Shown here: positions 45,336-54,847 of the stretch, one piece after another | Position numbering within the stretch: position 1 is the stretch's first letter | Layout: every line of letters begins with the position of its first letter | Assembly (NCBI RefSeq): GCF_017654485.1 | Contig: NZ_CP061092.1 | Coordinates: 124,001-188,000 of the forward strand | Source: Roseomonas marmotae | GTDB lineage: Bacteria > Pseudomonadota > Alphaproteobacteria > Acetobacterales > Acetobacteraceae | Reading direction: 5' to 3' | DNA length: 64,000 nucleotides | Position numbers and translations under genes: made by a program | Notes under the pieces: model-generated | Told to the model about the DNA's origin: nothing | What the model saw: only the letters and a program-made list of their open reading frames with translations | Database searches by the model: none

Positions 45336-45971
45336 ATGGAAGAGATCCGGCGCCTGCGCATGCCCCTCTCGCGCGAGGATGCGCTCTCGCTCCGCGCGGG
45401 AGAGATGGTGCTGCTGGACGGAGAGATCGTCATCACCGCCGGCCTGCCGACGCATCACCGCCTGGCCGAATGCGCGGCCGGAACGCGCGAGGCGCCGCGG
45501 GATCTCCACGGCGCCGGCCTGTTCCACCTCGGCAGCTATTCGCGGGAGACGCAGGACGGCGCCTTTGAGGTTCTCTACATGAATCCCACCACCAGCACGC
45601 GCTTCAATGCGCTGATGCCCGGGCTGATCCGGCACTTCGGCCTGCGCGCGGTAGGCGGCAAGGGTGGCCTGGATGCCGGCTGCGTCGCGGCGATGCAGGA
45701 AGCCGGCTGCGTCTATCTTTCCTTCGTCGGCGGCGGCGCGCCGCTGCTCTCGGACGCGATCCGGGAGGTGGTGTCGGTTCACTGGAACGACCTCGTCTCC
45801 CACTACCGTCTGGTGACGCTGCGGGTGGAGGCGCTGGGGCCGCTGACCGTGGGCATCGATGCCCATGGCAACAGCCTCTACGGCGACCTCAACGCGGCGG
45901 CCACGGCGCGGCTGCCCGCCATCATGGCGGAACTGGCGCGTGAGCGGGACAATTCAGGAGAAGCTGCGTGA
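45336..45971 (+). CDS. class I fumarase / L-tartrate dehydratase beta subunit
   Basis: A 211-residue C-terminal-domain subunit that completes the enzyme. Recognisable segments are LRAGEMVLLDGEIVITAGLP, TREAPRDLHGAGLFHLG, MNPTTSTRFNALMPGLI, RAVGGKGGLDAGCVAAM and a final LTVGIDAHGNSLYGDL. It is encoded 9 bases after the alpha subunit and overlaps the next gene by 4 bases. The pair would add or remove water across a dicarboxylic acid such as fumarate, tartrate or mesaconate. Confidence 0.88.
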   Translation: MEEIRRLRMPLSREDALSLRAGEMVLLDGEIVITAGLPTHHRLAECAAGTREAPRDLHGAGLFHLGSYSRETQDGAFEVLYMNPTTSTRFNALMPGLIRHFGLRAVGGKGGLDAGCVAAMQEAGCVYLSFVGGGAPLLSDAIREVVSVHWNDLVSHYRLVTLRVEALGPLTVGIDAHGNSLYGDLNAAATARLPAIMAELARERDNSGEAA

Positions 45972-46882
45972 CACAAGAGACCATCCTCCTCCTGGCCCCC
46001 TTACCCAAGGACCTTCAGGATGCGCTGGCGGCCGAATACGCCCTGGTGGAGCGCGATGACGCCGCGGCCAGCGAGGCGCGGATCGCCGTCACCACGGGCA
46101 TGGCGGGGGCGGATGCCGCGACGATGGACAGCTTTCCGGGCCTGCGGCTGATCGCCTCGCAGGGCGTGGGGCTGGACCGGATCGACCTGGCTGCGGCGGC
46201 GCGGCGCGGCATCGCCGTCTGCCACACGCCCGATGAACTGACGGCGGATGTGGCCGATTTCGCCGTCGGGCTGCTCTACGCCACCATGCGCCGCATCGTG
46301 GAAGCGGACCGCTTCGTCCGCGCCGGCCGCTGGTCCCGGGAGAGAATGGGACTGGGCACGGGGATACAGGGCAAGCGCGCCGGCATCGTCGGTCTCGGAA
46401 AGATCGGCTCGGCCATCGCCTCGCGCGCCGCCGGGATCGGCATGCAGGTGGCCTGGCACGGCCCGCGTCCGAAGCCCGAGGCCCCCTGGCCCTATGTGGA
46501 GGACCTGACGGAGCTGGCCCGCGGGTCGGACGTGCTGATCCTCGCGGCGCCGGGCGGCGCTTCCTCTCACCACATGGTGGATGCCGGCGTGCTTGCGGCA
46601 CTCGGCCCCCGCGGCTTCCTGATCAACATCGCGCGCGGTTCGGTGGTGGATGAGGCGGCACTGCTGCAGGCATTGGAGACGCGCAGCATCGGCGGCGCGG
46701 GCCTCGATGTCTTCGCCAGCGAACCCGGGCTCGACCCGCGCTTCCTGCCGCTGGAGAATGTTGTGCTGGCGCCGCACTACGCCTCCCTGACGGGAGAGAC
46801 GCGGCAGGCCATCATCGGCCGGCTACTGGCCGATATCGGTCATTTCCGCGCCGGCCGTCCCTTCTTGAACGTGGTCGCCTGA
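45968..46882 (+). CDS. D-isomer-specific 2-hydroxyacid dehydrogenase
   Basis: A 304-residue NAD(P)-dependent dehydrogenase starting at GTG overlapping the previous stop. The Rossmann motif is GIVGLGKIGSAIASRAAG. Catalytic residues are visible as arginine in NIARGSVVDEAALLQAL, glutamate in DVFASEPGLDPRFLPL and histidine in VVLAPHYASLTGET. The enzyme interconverts a 2-hydroxy acid and a 2-keto acid, which fits a downstream step after hydration by the fumarase-type pair. Cytoplasmic; exact substrate unknown. Confidence 0.9.
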   Translation: MTQETILLLAPLPKDLQDALAAEYALVERDDAAASEARIAVTTGMAGADAATMDSFPGLRLIASQGVGLDRIDLAAAARRGIAVCHTPDELTADVADFAVGLLYATMRRIVEADRFVRAGRWSRERMGLGTGIQGKRAGIVGLGKIGSAIASRAAGIGMQVAWHGPRPKPEAPWPYVEDLTELARGSDVLILAAPGGASSHHMVDAGVLAALGPRGFLINIARGSVVDEAALLQALETRSIGGAGLDVFASEPGLDPRFLPLENVVLAPHYASLTGETRQAIIGRLLADIGHFRAGRPFLNVVA

Positions 46883-46965
46883 AGGCCGCCACATCGGGCC
46901 GGTAGCGCGTCCGGCCCAAAAGAACTATACATATGAACTAATGGATATTTGGAGGACCTGGCCTG

Positions 46966-47598
46966 ATGTCAGCCCAACCGCGTCCAACCCTGCACTGGTC
47001 CCCACGCTCGCCCTTCGTCCGCAAGGTGATGATCGCGGCGCATGAACTGGGCCTGGTGGAGCAGATCGCACTGGTCCGCACGGTGGTCCGCATGGGCCAG
47101 CCCAACCATGACCTGCTGCCCGACAATCCGCTGAGCAAGATTCCAACGCTGGTGCTTCCGGATGGTTCGACGATCTTCGACTCCCTCACCATCTGCGAGT
47201 ATCTCGACGCCCAGGCCGGCGGTGGCCGCCTGCTGCCGCCCGCCGGGCCGGCGCGCTGGGTGGCGCTGACGCGCCACGCGCTCGGCAATGGCTATCTCGA
47301 CCTGCTGATCCTCTGGCGCAACGAGCGTGACAAACCGGCCGAGCGGCAGACGCAGGAATGGCTGGACAGTTTTGCCACGAAGTCGCAGGCCACCCTGGCG
47401 CGGCTGGAGCGCGACGCGCCGGACCTCGGCGCCACGCCCTTCGATCTGGGCCACATCGCGCTGGGTTGCGCGCTGTCCTATCTGGATTTCCGCTTCGCCG
47501 ACCTGGACTGGCGCGCCGGGCGCCCGGCCCTGGCGGCCTGGCATGAGGGCTTCGCCGCGCGGCCGTCCGTGCTCGCCACGGGGATCGTCGATGACTGA
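46966..47598 (+). CDS. glutathione S-transferase family protein
   Basis: A 210-residue protein beginning after ggaggacctggcctg. The thioredoxin-like N-domain reads TLHWSPRSPFVRKVMIAAHE with the likely catalytic serine, plus the glutathione-contact segment KIPTLVLPDGSTIFDSLTICEYL. An all-helical C-domain follows. It is separated from the dehydrogenase by an AT-rich stretch of 83 bases (actatacatatgaactaatgg) that may contain another promoter. It overlaps the CoA-transferase gene by 8 bases. Its role may be detoxification or isomerisation of a pathway intermediate. Confidence 0.88.
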   Translation: MSAQPRPTLHWSPRSPFVRKVMIAAHELGLVEQIALVRTVVRMGQPNHDLLPDNPLSKIPTLVLPDGSTIFDSLTICEYLDAQAGGGRLLPPAGPARWVALTRHALGNGYLDLLILWRNERDKPAERQTQEWLDSFATKSQATLARLERDAPDLGATPFDLGHIALGCALSYLDFRFADLDWRAGRPALAAWHEGFAARPSVLATGIVDD

Positions 47599-48832
47599 CG
47601 GCCTGCCGCCGCGCACCGGCCCGCTCTCGCATGTGAGGGTGCTGGACCTCAGCCGCATCATGGCCGCGCCCTGGGCCACGCAGATCCTGGCCGATCTCGG
47701 CGCCGACGTGATCAAGGTCGAACGTCCCGGCGCCGGCGACGACACCCGCTCCTGGGGCCCGCCCTTCCTGAAGAACGCGGAAGGGAATGCGACGCGGGAG
47801 GCCGGCTACTTCCTGGCCGTCAACCGCGGCAAGCGCAGCGTCACGGTGGATATGGCGAAGCCCGAGGGGCAGGCCATCATCCGCGAGCTGGCGAAGACCG
47901 CCGACATCGTGCTGGAGAACTTCAAGACGGGCGCGCTGGCCAGATACGGGCTGGACGCGGCCTCCCTGCGCGCGGTCAATCCACGGCTCATCTACTGCTC
48001 CGTCACCGGCTTCGGCCAGGACGGGCCCCGCGCGGACCAGGCGGCCTATGACTTCGCCATCCAGGCCATGGGCGGGCTGATGAGCGTGACAGGCGAGCGG
48101 GACGACATGCCCGGCGGCGGCCCGCAGAAGGTCGGCGTGCCCATCGTGGACCTGATGACCGGCATGTATGCCGCCGTCTCCGTGCTCGCTGCCCTGGCGC
48201 GCAGGGGCGAGAGCGGGGAGGGGGAGTTCATCGACCTCGCGATGCTCGACGTACAGTCGGCCTTCCTGGCCAACCAGGCCATGAACTGGCTGGTTTCCGG
48301 CCGCACGCCGAAGCGCGGTGGCAACCGCCATCCCAATATCCAGCCGCAGGATGTCTTCGCCTGCGCGGATGGCTATTTCGTCCTGGCGGTCGGTAACGAC
48401 GGTCAGTTCGCGAAGCTGTGCGAGGCGCTGGGGCGGCCAGAATGGGCCACCGATCCGCGCTTCGTGAAGAACCCGGACCGCGTCAGGAACAACGCCGAAC
48501 TGACGCCGCTGCTGACCGCGCGCTTCGGCGAGATGCCGCGCGCCGGGCTGATGGCGGCGCTGGATGCCGCCGGCGTGCCCTGCGCGCCGATCAACGACAT
48601 CCCGCAGGTCTTCGATGATCCGCAGATAAAGCATCGGGAAATGTTGCGCCACCTGCCGCATCCATTGGCCGGCACCGTGCCGCAGGTGGTCAGCCCTATG
48701 CGCTTCACCACCAACCCGCTGCGCTTCGACCGCGCCCCGCCGCTGCTGGGACAACATACCGACGAGATCCTGCGCGAGCTGGGCATGGATGATGCCGCGC
48801 GCCAGGACCTTGCATCCCGCGGCATCGTCTGA
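47591..48832 (+). CDS. CaiB/BaiF-family (class III) CoA-transferase
   Basis: A 413-residue CoA-transferase. Family signatures: VRVLDLSRIMAAPWATQILADLGADVIKVERPG near the start, NRGKRSVTVDM, ILENFKTGALARYGLD-type segment and YCSVTGFGQDGP. The catalytic aspartate lies in EFIDLAMLDVQSAFL around residue 220. These enzymes move CoA between carboxylic acids via a glutamyl/aspartyl anhydride. Start overlaps the GST gene (atgactga). One of two such genes in the operon, so two different acids may be activated. Confidence 0.92.
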   Translation: MTDGLPPRTGPLSHVRVLDLSRIMAAPWATQILADLGADVIKVERPGAGDDTRSWGPPFLKNAEGNATREAGYFLAVNRGKRSVTVDMAKPEGQAIIRELAKTADIVLENFKTGALARYGLDAASLRAVNPRLIYCSVTGFGQDGPRADQAAYDFAIQAMGGLMSVTGERDDMPGGGPQKVGVPIVDLMTGMYAAVSVLAALARRGESGEGEFIDLAMLDVQSAFLANQAMNWLVSGRTPKRGGNRHPNIQPQDVFACADGYFVLAVGNDGQFAKLCEALGRPEWATDPRFVKNPDRVRNNAELTPLLTARFGEMPRAGLMAALDAAGVPCAPINDIPQVFDDPQIKHREMLRHLPHPLAGTVPQVVSPMRFTTNPLRFDRAPPLLGQHTDEILRELGMDDAARQDLASRGIV

Positions 48833-48849
48833 GGCTGAGGAGACACCCC

Positions 48850-49458
48850 ATGCCCCGCATTCCCTTGCCCGCTCCGGCGGATATGTCGCCCGAGCAGAAG
48901 CGCGTGCACGACGCCGTGGTGGCCGGCCCGCGCGGCCAGGTCATCGGCCCGCTGCGCGCCGTGATCCATAGCCCGGACCTGGCCGAGCGCTGGTCCCGCC
49001 TGGGCGAGTTCCTGCGCTACGGAACCTGCCTGCCGCCACGGCTGAATGAGCTGGCCATCATCGTGACCGGCCGGCGCTGGAGCAGCCAGGTCGAATGGTG
49101 GGTGCATGCCCGCGTCGCGGCCGAGGCCGGCCTGCCGGCGGATGTCATCGAGGCGATCCGCACCGGCGAGCCGCCTGTCTTCACCGATGCCGATGATGCC
49201 GCCATCTACGAATACACCAGGCAGATGCAGTTGAACGGACAGGTGGATGAAGCGGCCTACCACGCCGTGGAGCGCCGCTGGGGCGCGCGCGGCGTGGTCG
49301 AGCTGACCGGGGTCATCGGCTATTACACCATGGTCTCCATGACGCTGAACGCGCATGAGATCCCGCTGCCGGACGGCGTCGCACCACCGGTCGCACCGCC
49401 GGCGGAAGGGCTCTTTCCGCTGCCGCCCGCCCGCAGCCACGCGGATGCCGCCGAATGA
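48850..49458 (+). CDS. carboxymuconolactone decarboxylase-like protein
   Basis: A 202-residue protein with the helical CMD/AhpD-type core: LPPRLNELAIIVTGRRWSSQVEWWVHARVAAEAGLP. The redox CxxC pair of AhpD is absent, so a lyase or structural role is more likely than peroxide chemistry. It starts 17 bases after the CoA-transferase and overlaps the enoyl-CoA hydratase frame by 4 bases. Cytoplasmic. A lactone decarboxylation role in this pathway would suit the PcaD-like hydrolase in the divergent arm, but this is speculative. Confidence 0.82.
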   Translation: MPRIPLPAPADMSPEQKRVHDAVVAGPRGQVIGPLRAVIHSPDLAERWSRLGEFLRYGTCLPPRLNELAIIVTGRRWSSQVEWWVHARVAAEAGLPADVIEAIRTGEPPVFTDADDAAIYEYTRQMQLNGQVDEAAYHAVERRWGARGVVELTGVIGYYTMVSMTLNAHEIPLPDGVAPPVAPPAEGLFPLPPARSHADAAE

Positions 49459-50254
49459 GCGGCGCGCCCATACCGGGCCTGGAGGGCCTGGAGCGCTTCG
49501 TCGTGACGCTGGATAACCACGTCGCCACCGTGACCATGAACGCGCCGCCGGTGAACGCGCAGGACCGCGTCTTCCGCGACGAGCTGCCGCGCATCTTCGA
49601 TGTGCTGCACGACAGGCCAGAGGTGCGCGCGGTGGTGCTGACCGGGAGGGGCGCGCCTTCTCCGCCGGGGCCGACCTGCGGGAGAGGCCGAACCTGGCCG
49701 GGGAGGCCGGCGCCTATCCCGGCCACAACCGCCGGGTGCGCGCGGCCTTCGACGCCGTGATGGAATGCGGCAAGCCCGTCATCGCCGCCGTCAACGGCCC
49801 GGCCATCGGCGCGGGCTGCGTGCTGGCGCTGTGCTGCGACATCGTGCTGGTGGCGGAGGAAGCCTTCTTCGCGATGACGGAGGTGGATGTTGGCCTCGCC
49901 GGCGGCGTGCGGCACATCCTGCGCTTCTTCTCGCAATCCGATGCTCGGCTGCTGATCTACACCGCCCGCCGCATCCCCGGGCCGGAGCTGCTGCGGATGA
50001 ACGTCGCCTCCGCCTGCCTGCCGAAGGAGAAGCTGCTGGAGGAGGCCCAGGCCATCGCGAGGCAGATCGCGGCCAAGAGCCCGCTGGCGGTGCAGGCGGC
50101 CAAGCGCTCCTTCTTCCTGACGGAGGAGATGCCGCTGCGCGACGGCTACCGCTACGAGCAGACGCAGACCGCCGCGCTCTCCACCGCCGAGGACACCAAG
50201 GAAGCCCAGTGCGCCTTCATCGAGAAGCGCCCGGCCGTCTTCAAGGGACGCTGA
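49455..50254 (+). pseudogene. enoyl-CoA hydratase/isomerase, single frameshift
   Basis: The first part (GLERFVVTLDNHVATVTMNA to VVLTGRG) and the second (RVRAAFDAVMECGKPVIAAV, NGPAIGAGCVLALCCDIVLV) form one crotonase-family protein of about 266 residues. Between them, near 49650, the run agggg appears to lack one G: with it the frame reads GRAFSAGADLRERPNLAGEA, the first oxyanion-hole motif. Both flanking genes keep perfect overlaps and spacing, so either the damage is very recent or it is a sequencing error in a G run. If repaired it would hydrate an enoyl-CoA in this operon. Confidence 0.8.
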
Positions 50255-50257
50255 CGC

Positions 50258-51421
50258 ATGGACCAGGATACCCTGCCGCCCGAGGCGCTGGACCAGCTGG
50301 ACGACAGCGCTTTCCGCCAGCATGTCCGCCAGTGGATCGAGGCCAACTACCCGCCGCAGATGCGCTTCCCCCAGCGGCGCCTGCACTGGCACGAGAACAA
50401 GCCCTGGTACATGGCGCTCTCCCGCCAGGGCTGGCTGGCGCCGAACTGGCCGCGCGAATATGGCGGCATGGGGCTCGGCGCCACCAAGCAGCTCATCATG
50501 ATCGAGGAGCTGGAGCGCCACGGCTGCGCGCGCGTCAGCGATATGGGGCTGATCATGCTCGGTCCGCTGCTGATCAAGCACGGCACGGAGGAGCAGAAGC
50601 GGCGCTTCCTGCCGCGCATCCTCTCGGGCGAGGATATCTGGTGCCAGGGCTATTCCGAGCCAAATGCCGGTTCCGACCTCGCGGCGCTGCGGCTGGATGC
50701 GGCGGATGCCGGGGACCACTGGGTGCTGAACGGGCAGAAGACCTGGATCACGCTGGCGAACGACGCCAACTGGATCTTCGTCCTCGCCCGCACGGACAAG
50801 TCCGGCAAGAAGCAGCAGGGCATTTCCTTCCTGCTGCTGCCGATGGATGCGCCGGGCGTCTCGGTGCGGCCCATCATCAACCTGGACCTGCATGACGAGT
50901 TCTGCGAGGTCTTCTTCGACAATGTCCGCGTGCCCAAGGACATGGTGGTGGGAGAGGTCAACCAGGGCTGGACCTATGCCAAGGCGCTGCTGGGCTTCGA
51001 GCGCATCGCCATCGGTTCGCCCAAGCTGTCCTCCAACGGACTGGCTCGGCTGAAGGCCCTGGCGGTGGCCATGGGCCGCGACCAGGACCCCGCCTTCCTG
51101 GAGCAGTATGCCCGCTTCAGCATGGAGCTGGCGGACCTGAAGGCCCTGTACGAATCCTTCGTGACGAAGTTGAAGCGTGGCGAGACGCTGGGCCCCGATG
51201 TCTCCATCCTGAAGATCGTGCAGACCGAGCTGTTCCAGCGGATCACCGACGCCATGCTGGAGATCGCGGGGGAGAATGCCGGCCTGCTGGAACCCATGCC
51301 GGGAGAGGGCCTGCATCCCGCCGGGCAGTTCCTGCTGGCGCGGCCCTCCACCATCTTCGGCGGCTCCTCCGAGATCCTGCGCAACATCCTGGCCCGCAAC
51401 GTGCTGGATCTGCCGGCATGA
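50258..51421 (+). CDS. acyl-CoA dehydrogenase
   Basis: A 387-residue flavoenzyme starting 3 bases after the hydratase frame. N-domain helix FRQHVRQWIEANYPPQMRF, flavin-contact region WCQGYSEPNAGSDLAALRL and WVLNGQKTWITLANDANW, and C-terminal RPSTIFGGSSEILRNILARN are all characteristic. Length is normal. It overlaps the next CoA-transferase by 4 bases. It likely oxidises an acyl-CoA made by the CoA-transferases or the ligase, upstream of the hydratase. A second member is at 55845. Confidence 0.92.
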   Translation: MDQDTLPPEALDQLDDSAFRQHVRQWIEANYPPQMRFPQRRLHWHENKPWYMALSRQGWLAPNWPREYGGMGLGATKQLIMIEELERHGCARVSDMGLIMLGPLLIKHGTEEQKRRFLPRILSGEDIWCQGYSEPNAGSDLAALRLDAADAGDHWVLNGQKTWITLANDANWIFVLARTDKSGKKQQGISFLLLPMDAPGVSVRPIINLDLHDEFCEVFFDNVRVPKDMVVGEVNQGWTYAKALLGFERIAIGSPKLSSNGLARLKALAVAMGRDQDPAFLEQYARFSMELADLKALYESFVTKLKRGETLGPDVSILKIVQTELFQRITDAMLEIAGENAGLLEPMPGEGLHPAGQFLLARPSTIFGGSSEILRNILARNVLDLPA

Positions 51422-52617
51422 GCGGCCCCCTGCCGCGCATCCGCGTGCTGGACATGACGCGCATCTTCGCCGGCCCCTGGGCGGCGCAGATCCTGGCCGA
51501 TTTCGGCGCGGAGGTGGTGAAGGTCGAGCATCCGCGCGGCGGCGACGACGTGCGGCGGATGGGCTTCCCGCAGAAGGACGCGGAAGGCCAGGAGACCGGT
51601 GACACCTCCTCCTTCCTCGCCATGAACCGCGGCAAGCGCTCCGTGGCGCTGGATATCGCCACGCCGGAAGGGCAGGCCGCGCTGCGGGCCCTGGCCAGTA
51701 AGGCGGATGTCTTCATCGAGAACTTCAAGGCGGGCGGCCTCGCGCGCTACGGGCTGGATTACGCCTCGCTCTCCGCGCTGAACCCGCGCCTGGTTTATTG
51801 TTCCATCACCGGCTTCGGGCAGGACGGGCCCTATGCCGCGCTGCCCGGCTACGACCCGATCTTCCAGGCCATGAGCGGCCTGCTCAGCGTCACCGGCAAC
51901 CCGGATGGCACGCCAGGGGCCGGGCCGGCGCTGGTGGGCTACAGCGTCTCCGACATCAATGCCGGGTTCTATGCCACCATCGCCATCCTGGCGGCGCTGC
52001 ACCACCGCGATACCATCTCCGGCCAGGGCCAGCATATCGACCTCGCGCTGCTGGACTCGCAGGTGGCGTCGCATTCTCACATCGCCATGAACTACCTGGT
52101 CTCCGGCAAGATGCCGGTGCGGGCCGGCACGGCCTCGCAGATCAACACGCCCTGGCAAAGCTTCGACACCGCGGACCGCCCGCTGATGGTGGCGGTGGGC
52201 AATGACCGGCAATTCGCGCAGTTCTGCGCCGTGCTGGGCCTGCCGGATGTGCCCGCGGACCCGCGTTTTGCCACCAACCGCCAGCGCATGGCCCACAAGC
52301 CGGAACTGCTGCCGCTGCTGCAGGGGGCGCTGCTCCAACGCACCGCCGGGGAATGGGTGGCCCTGCTGAACGAAGCCGGGATTTCCTCCGGCCCGCTCAA
52401 CGACTTCGGCGCGGCGCTGGAGGATCCGCAGCTGCGTCATCGCGGCATGTGGGGAGAGATGCCGCATCCCCGCGCCGGCACCATGCCATTCGTTGCCAAT
52501 CCCGTGCGTTTTTCCGGCACGCCGGTCGTCTATGACCGCGCGCCGCCGCAACTGGGCGAGCATACGGAGGAAGTGCTGGCGGAATGGCTGGGCACGGAAT
52601 CCGCCACGCAGCCATGA
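51418..52617 (+). CDS. CaiB/BaiF-family (class III) CoA-transferase
   Basis: A 399-residue CoA-transferase related to the gene at 47591. RVLDMTRIFAGPWAAQILAD, VEHPRGGDDVRR, MNRGKRSVALDIATPEGQ, FIENFKAGGLARYGLDY and YCSITGFGQDGPYAALPGYD match the family; the catalytic aspartate is in QHIDLALLDSQVASHS. It overlaps both neighbours by 4 bases. Two paralogues in one operon suggest distinct acid pairs. Confidence 0.92.
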   Translation: MSGPLPRIRVLDMTRIFAGPWAAQILADFGAEVVKVEHPRGGDDVRRMGFPQKDAEGQETGDTSSFLAMNRGKRSVALDIATPEGQAALRALASKADVFIENFKAGGLARYGLDYASLSALNPRLVYCSITGFGQDGPYAALPGYDPIFQAMSGLLSVTGNPDGTPGAGPALVGYSVSDINAGFYATIAILAALHHRDTISGQGQHIDLALLDSQVASHSHIAMNYLVSGKMPVRAGTASQINTPWQSFDTADRPLMVAVGNDRQFAQFCAVLGLPDVPADPRFATNRQRMAHKPELLPLLQGALLQRTAGEWVALLNEAGISSGPLNDFGAALEDPQLRHRGMWGEMPHPRAGTMPFVANPVRFSGTPVVYDRAPPQLGEHTEEVLAEWLGTESATQP

Positions 52618-54776
52618 CCCAACCGTCGCCGCCCCATGCCACGCTCCACCGCCTGCTGCACCCCGCCAGTATCGCGGTGGTCGGCGCCAGTATGCGGGAA
52701 GGGGCTTTTGGCGCGCGGGTGCTGGAGAACCTCACAGGTTACGGCGGCTCGATCTGGCCGGTGAACCCGCGCTACGCCGAGCTTGGCGGACGCCGCTGCT
52801 ACCCCTCGCTGGCGGATCTGCCGGGGGCACCGGATTGCGTGGCCATCGCCACGCCGCGCGAGGGCGTGGCGGCGGTGCTGCGGGATTGCGTCGCGGCCGG
52901 GGCGGGCGGTGCCGTGGTCTTCGCCGCCGGCTATTCCGAAACCGGCCTGCCGGACCGCGTGGCGGAACAGGCGGAGCTGGCGGCGTGGGCTGCACGGCTG
53001 CCGCTGCTCGGCCCCAATTGCCTGGGCTTCGGCAATTTCCTGCTGGGCGCGGGTGTCACCTTCTCGGCGGGGCCGAAGCCGGTCGTGCCGCAGGGGGCGG
53101 CAGTCGGCATCGTCAGCCAGTCCGGCGCGCTGGGCTTCGCGCTGGCGCAGGCGGTGGAGCGGGGCATCGCCATCAGTCATGTGCTGACCTCCGGCAATGC
53201 GGCCGGGCTGGATACCGCCGACCTCGCCGCCTTCCTGGCGGAGGAGCCGGGCTGCGCCGCCATCGCCTGCGTGCTGGAAGGGCTGGCGGAGCCGCGCCGG
53301 CTGCTGGCCGCAGCAGCGCTGGCCGCGCGGGCGGGCAAGCCGCTGCTGGTGCACAAGATGGCCTCGGGGCAAGAGGGGGCGGCGGCCGCGCTCTCACACA
53401 CCGGGGCCATCGCAGGCAGCCACGCCGTCTGGCGCGCCGCGCTGGCCGAGGCCGGCGCCGTGCTGGTGGAGGATTTCTCGGCACTGATGGAGATGGCCGC
53501 CTTCTTCGCCAAGGCACCGGCCGCGCCTCGCGCGCCGGGCGTGGCGGTGGTTTCCACCTCCGGCGGCGCGGGCATCCTGGCGGCCGATGCGGCGGAGCGG
53601 CATGGCGTGCCCCTGCCGCAGCCCGGCGCCGTGGCCGCCGCCGTGCTGGCCGCGCGCATCCCGGAATACGGCTCCGCCCGCAATCCCTGCGACCTGACGG
53701 CCCAGGTGCTGAACGATGCCGGGGCGCTGGTGGCCTGCACCGATGCTCTGGCGGCGGACCCCGGCTTTGGCGCGCTGCTCTATCCCAACACCCATGCCTA
53801 TCCCTTCTCCGCCAACCGCATCCCGGTGATGGCAGAGATCGCGGCGCGGCATGGCGGCTTCCTCTGCGTGCCCTGGCTGGCGGAGGCGCGGGAAGGGGAG
53901 GTGGCGCGCATGGCCCAGGCCGTGTCCGGCGCGGCCATCTTCTCCTCCACCGACCGCTGCTTCGCTGCCCTGTCGGCTTGGCAGCGGCGTGCCGCCCGGG
54001 CCGCCCGGCCAGCCGAGCAGCCCAGCCGCTTCCTGGACAAGGCCGCGCTGGACCATGCGCGCCGGCTGCTGGATGCGGCCCCCGGGCCGGTGATGACGGA
54101 ATCCGCCGCCACGGCGGTCCTGGCGGCCTGCGGCCTGTCCGTGGCGGGCGGGCGGCTAGTTCAGGATCTCGACGCCGCGCTCGCCGCTGCGGAGGCCCTG
54201 GACTACCCCGTGGTGCTGAAGGCGGAAAGCCCCGACCTGCCGCACAAGACCGAGGCCGGCGCCGTGCGGCTGGACCTGCGCGACGCAGCCGCGCTGCGGC
54301 AGGCTCATGCCGCGATGCTCGATGCCCTGGCCGCGCTGCCGTCGCCGCCCAGGCTTTCCGGCCTGCTGGTGCAGCCCATGCTGCCGCGCGGGGTGGAGGT
54401 GATGGTCGGCGCGCGGCAGGACCCTGTCTTCGGACCCGTGGTGGCGGTGGGGCTGGGCGGCGTGCTGGTGGAACTGCTGTCCGACATGGCCGTGGCGCCG
54501 GCGCCCGTCAGCCTGCCGCAGGCCCGGCGCATGCTGTACGGCCTGCGCGGCTTCCCGCTGCTGACGGGCTTCCGGGGCATGCCGGCGGCGGACCTGGACG
54601 AGCTGGCGGAGACGATCTGCCGGGTAGCGGAGCTGGCCGCGGCCCTGCCGGGACGCATCGCCGAGCTGGACATCAACCCGCTGGTCTGCGCGGGCAAGCG
54701 GATTGTCGCGGTGGATGCGCTGATCGCGCTGGAACCGGCGGCGAAAGCCATGGACGAGGCCGCCGTCATCTCCTAA
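52614..54776 (+). CDS. NDP-forming acyl-CoA ligase (fused alpha-beta acetate-CoA ligase type)
   Basis: A 720-residue fused enzyme; the ATG overlaps the preceding stop. Domain order: CoA-binding (LHPASIAVVGASMREGAFGA, about 1-130), succinyl-CoA-ligase-like domain (GIVSQSGALGFALAQAVERG and GSARNPCDLTAQVL), with the putative phosphohistidine in ALSHTGAIAGSHAVW, and a C-terminal ATP-grasp domain (LDYPVVLKAESPDLPHKTEA, ELDINPLVCAGKRIVAVDAL). It forms an acyl-CoA from a carboxylate, CoA and a nucleotide, or runs in reverse to make ATP. It ends the first tightly overlapped block of the operon. Confidence 0.9.
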   Translation: MTQPSPPHATLHRLLHPASIAVVGASMREGAFGARVLENLTGYGGSIWPVNPRYAELGGRRCYPSLADLPGAPDCVAIATPREGVAAVLRDCVAAGAGGAVVFAAGYSETGLPDRVAEQAELAAWAARLPLLGPNCLGFGNFLLGAGVTFSAGPKPVVPQGAAVGIVSQSGALGFALAQAVERGIAISHVLTSGNAAGLDTADLAAFLAEEPGCAAIACVLEGLAEPRRLLAAAALAARAGKPLLVHKMASGQEGAAAALSHTGAIAGSHAVWRAALAEAGAVLVEDFSALMEMAAFFAKAPAAPRAPGVAVVSTSGGAGILAADAAERHGVPLPQPGAVAAAVLAARIPEYGSARNPCDLTAQVLNDAGALVACTDALAADPGFGALLYPNTHAYPFSANRIPVMAEIAARHGGFLCVPWLAEAREGEVARMAQAVSGAAIFSSTDRCFAALSAWQRRAARAARPAEQPSRFLDKAALDHARRLLDAAPGPVMTESAATAVLAACGLSVAGGRLVQDLDAALAAAEALDYPVVLKAESPDLPHKTEAGAVRLDLRDAAALRQAHAAMLDALAALPSPPRLSGLLVQPMLPRGVEVMVGARQDPVFGPVVAVGLGGVLVELLSDMAVAPAPVSLPQARRMLYGLRGFPLLTGFRGMPAADLDELAETICRVAELAAALPGRIAELDINPLVCAGKRIVAVDALIALEPAAKAMDEAAVIS

Positions 54777-54847
54777 AAAGCCAATAACCTAGTTTAATAA
54801 ATAATTGCGCTCCGGCAGCCGGCCGGGGATGCTGAGGAGGAACGAAC

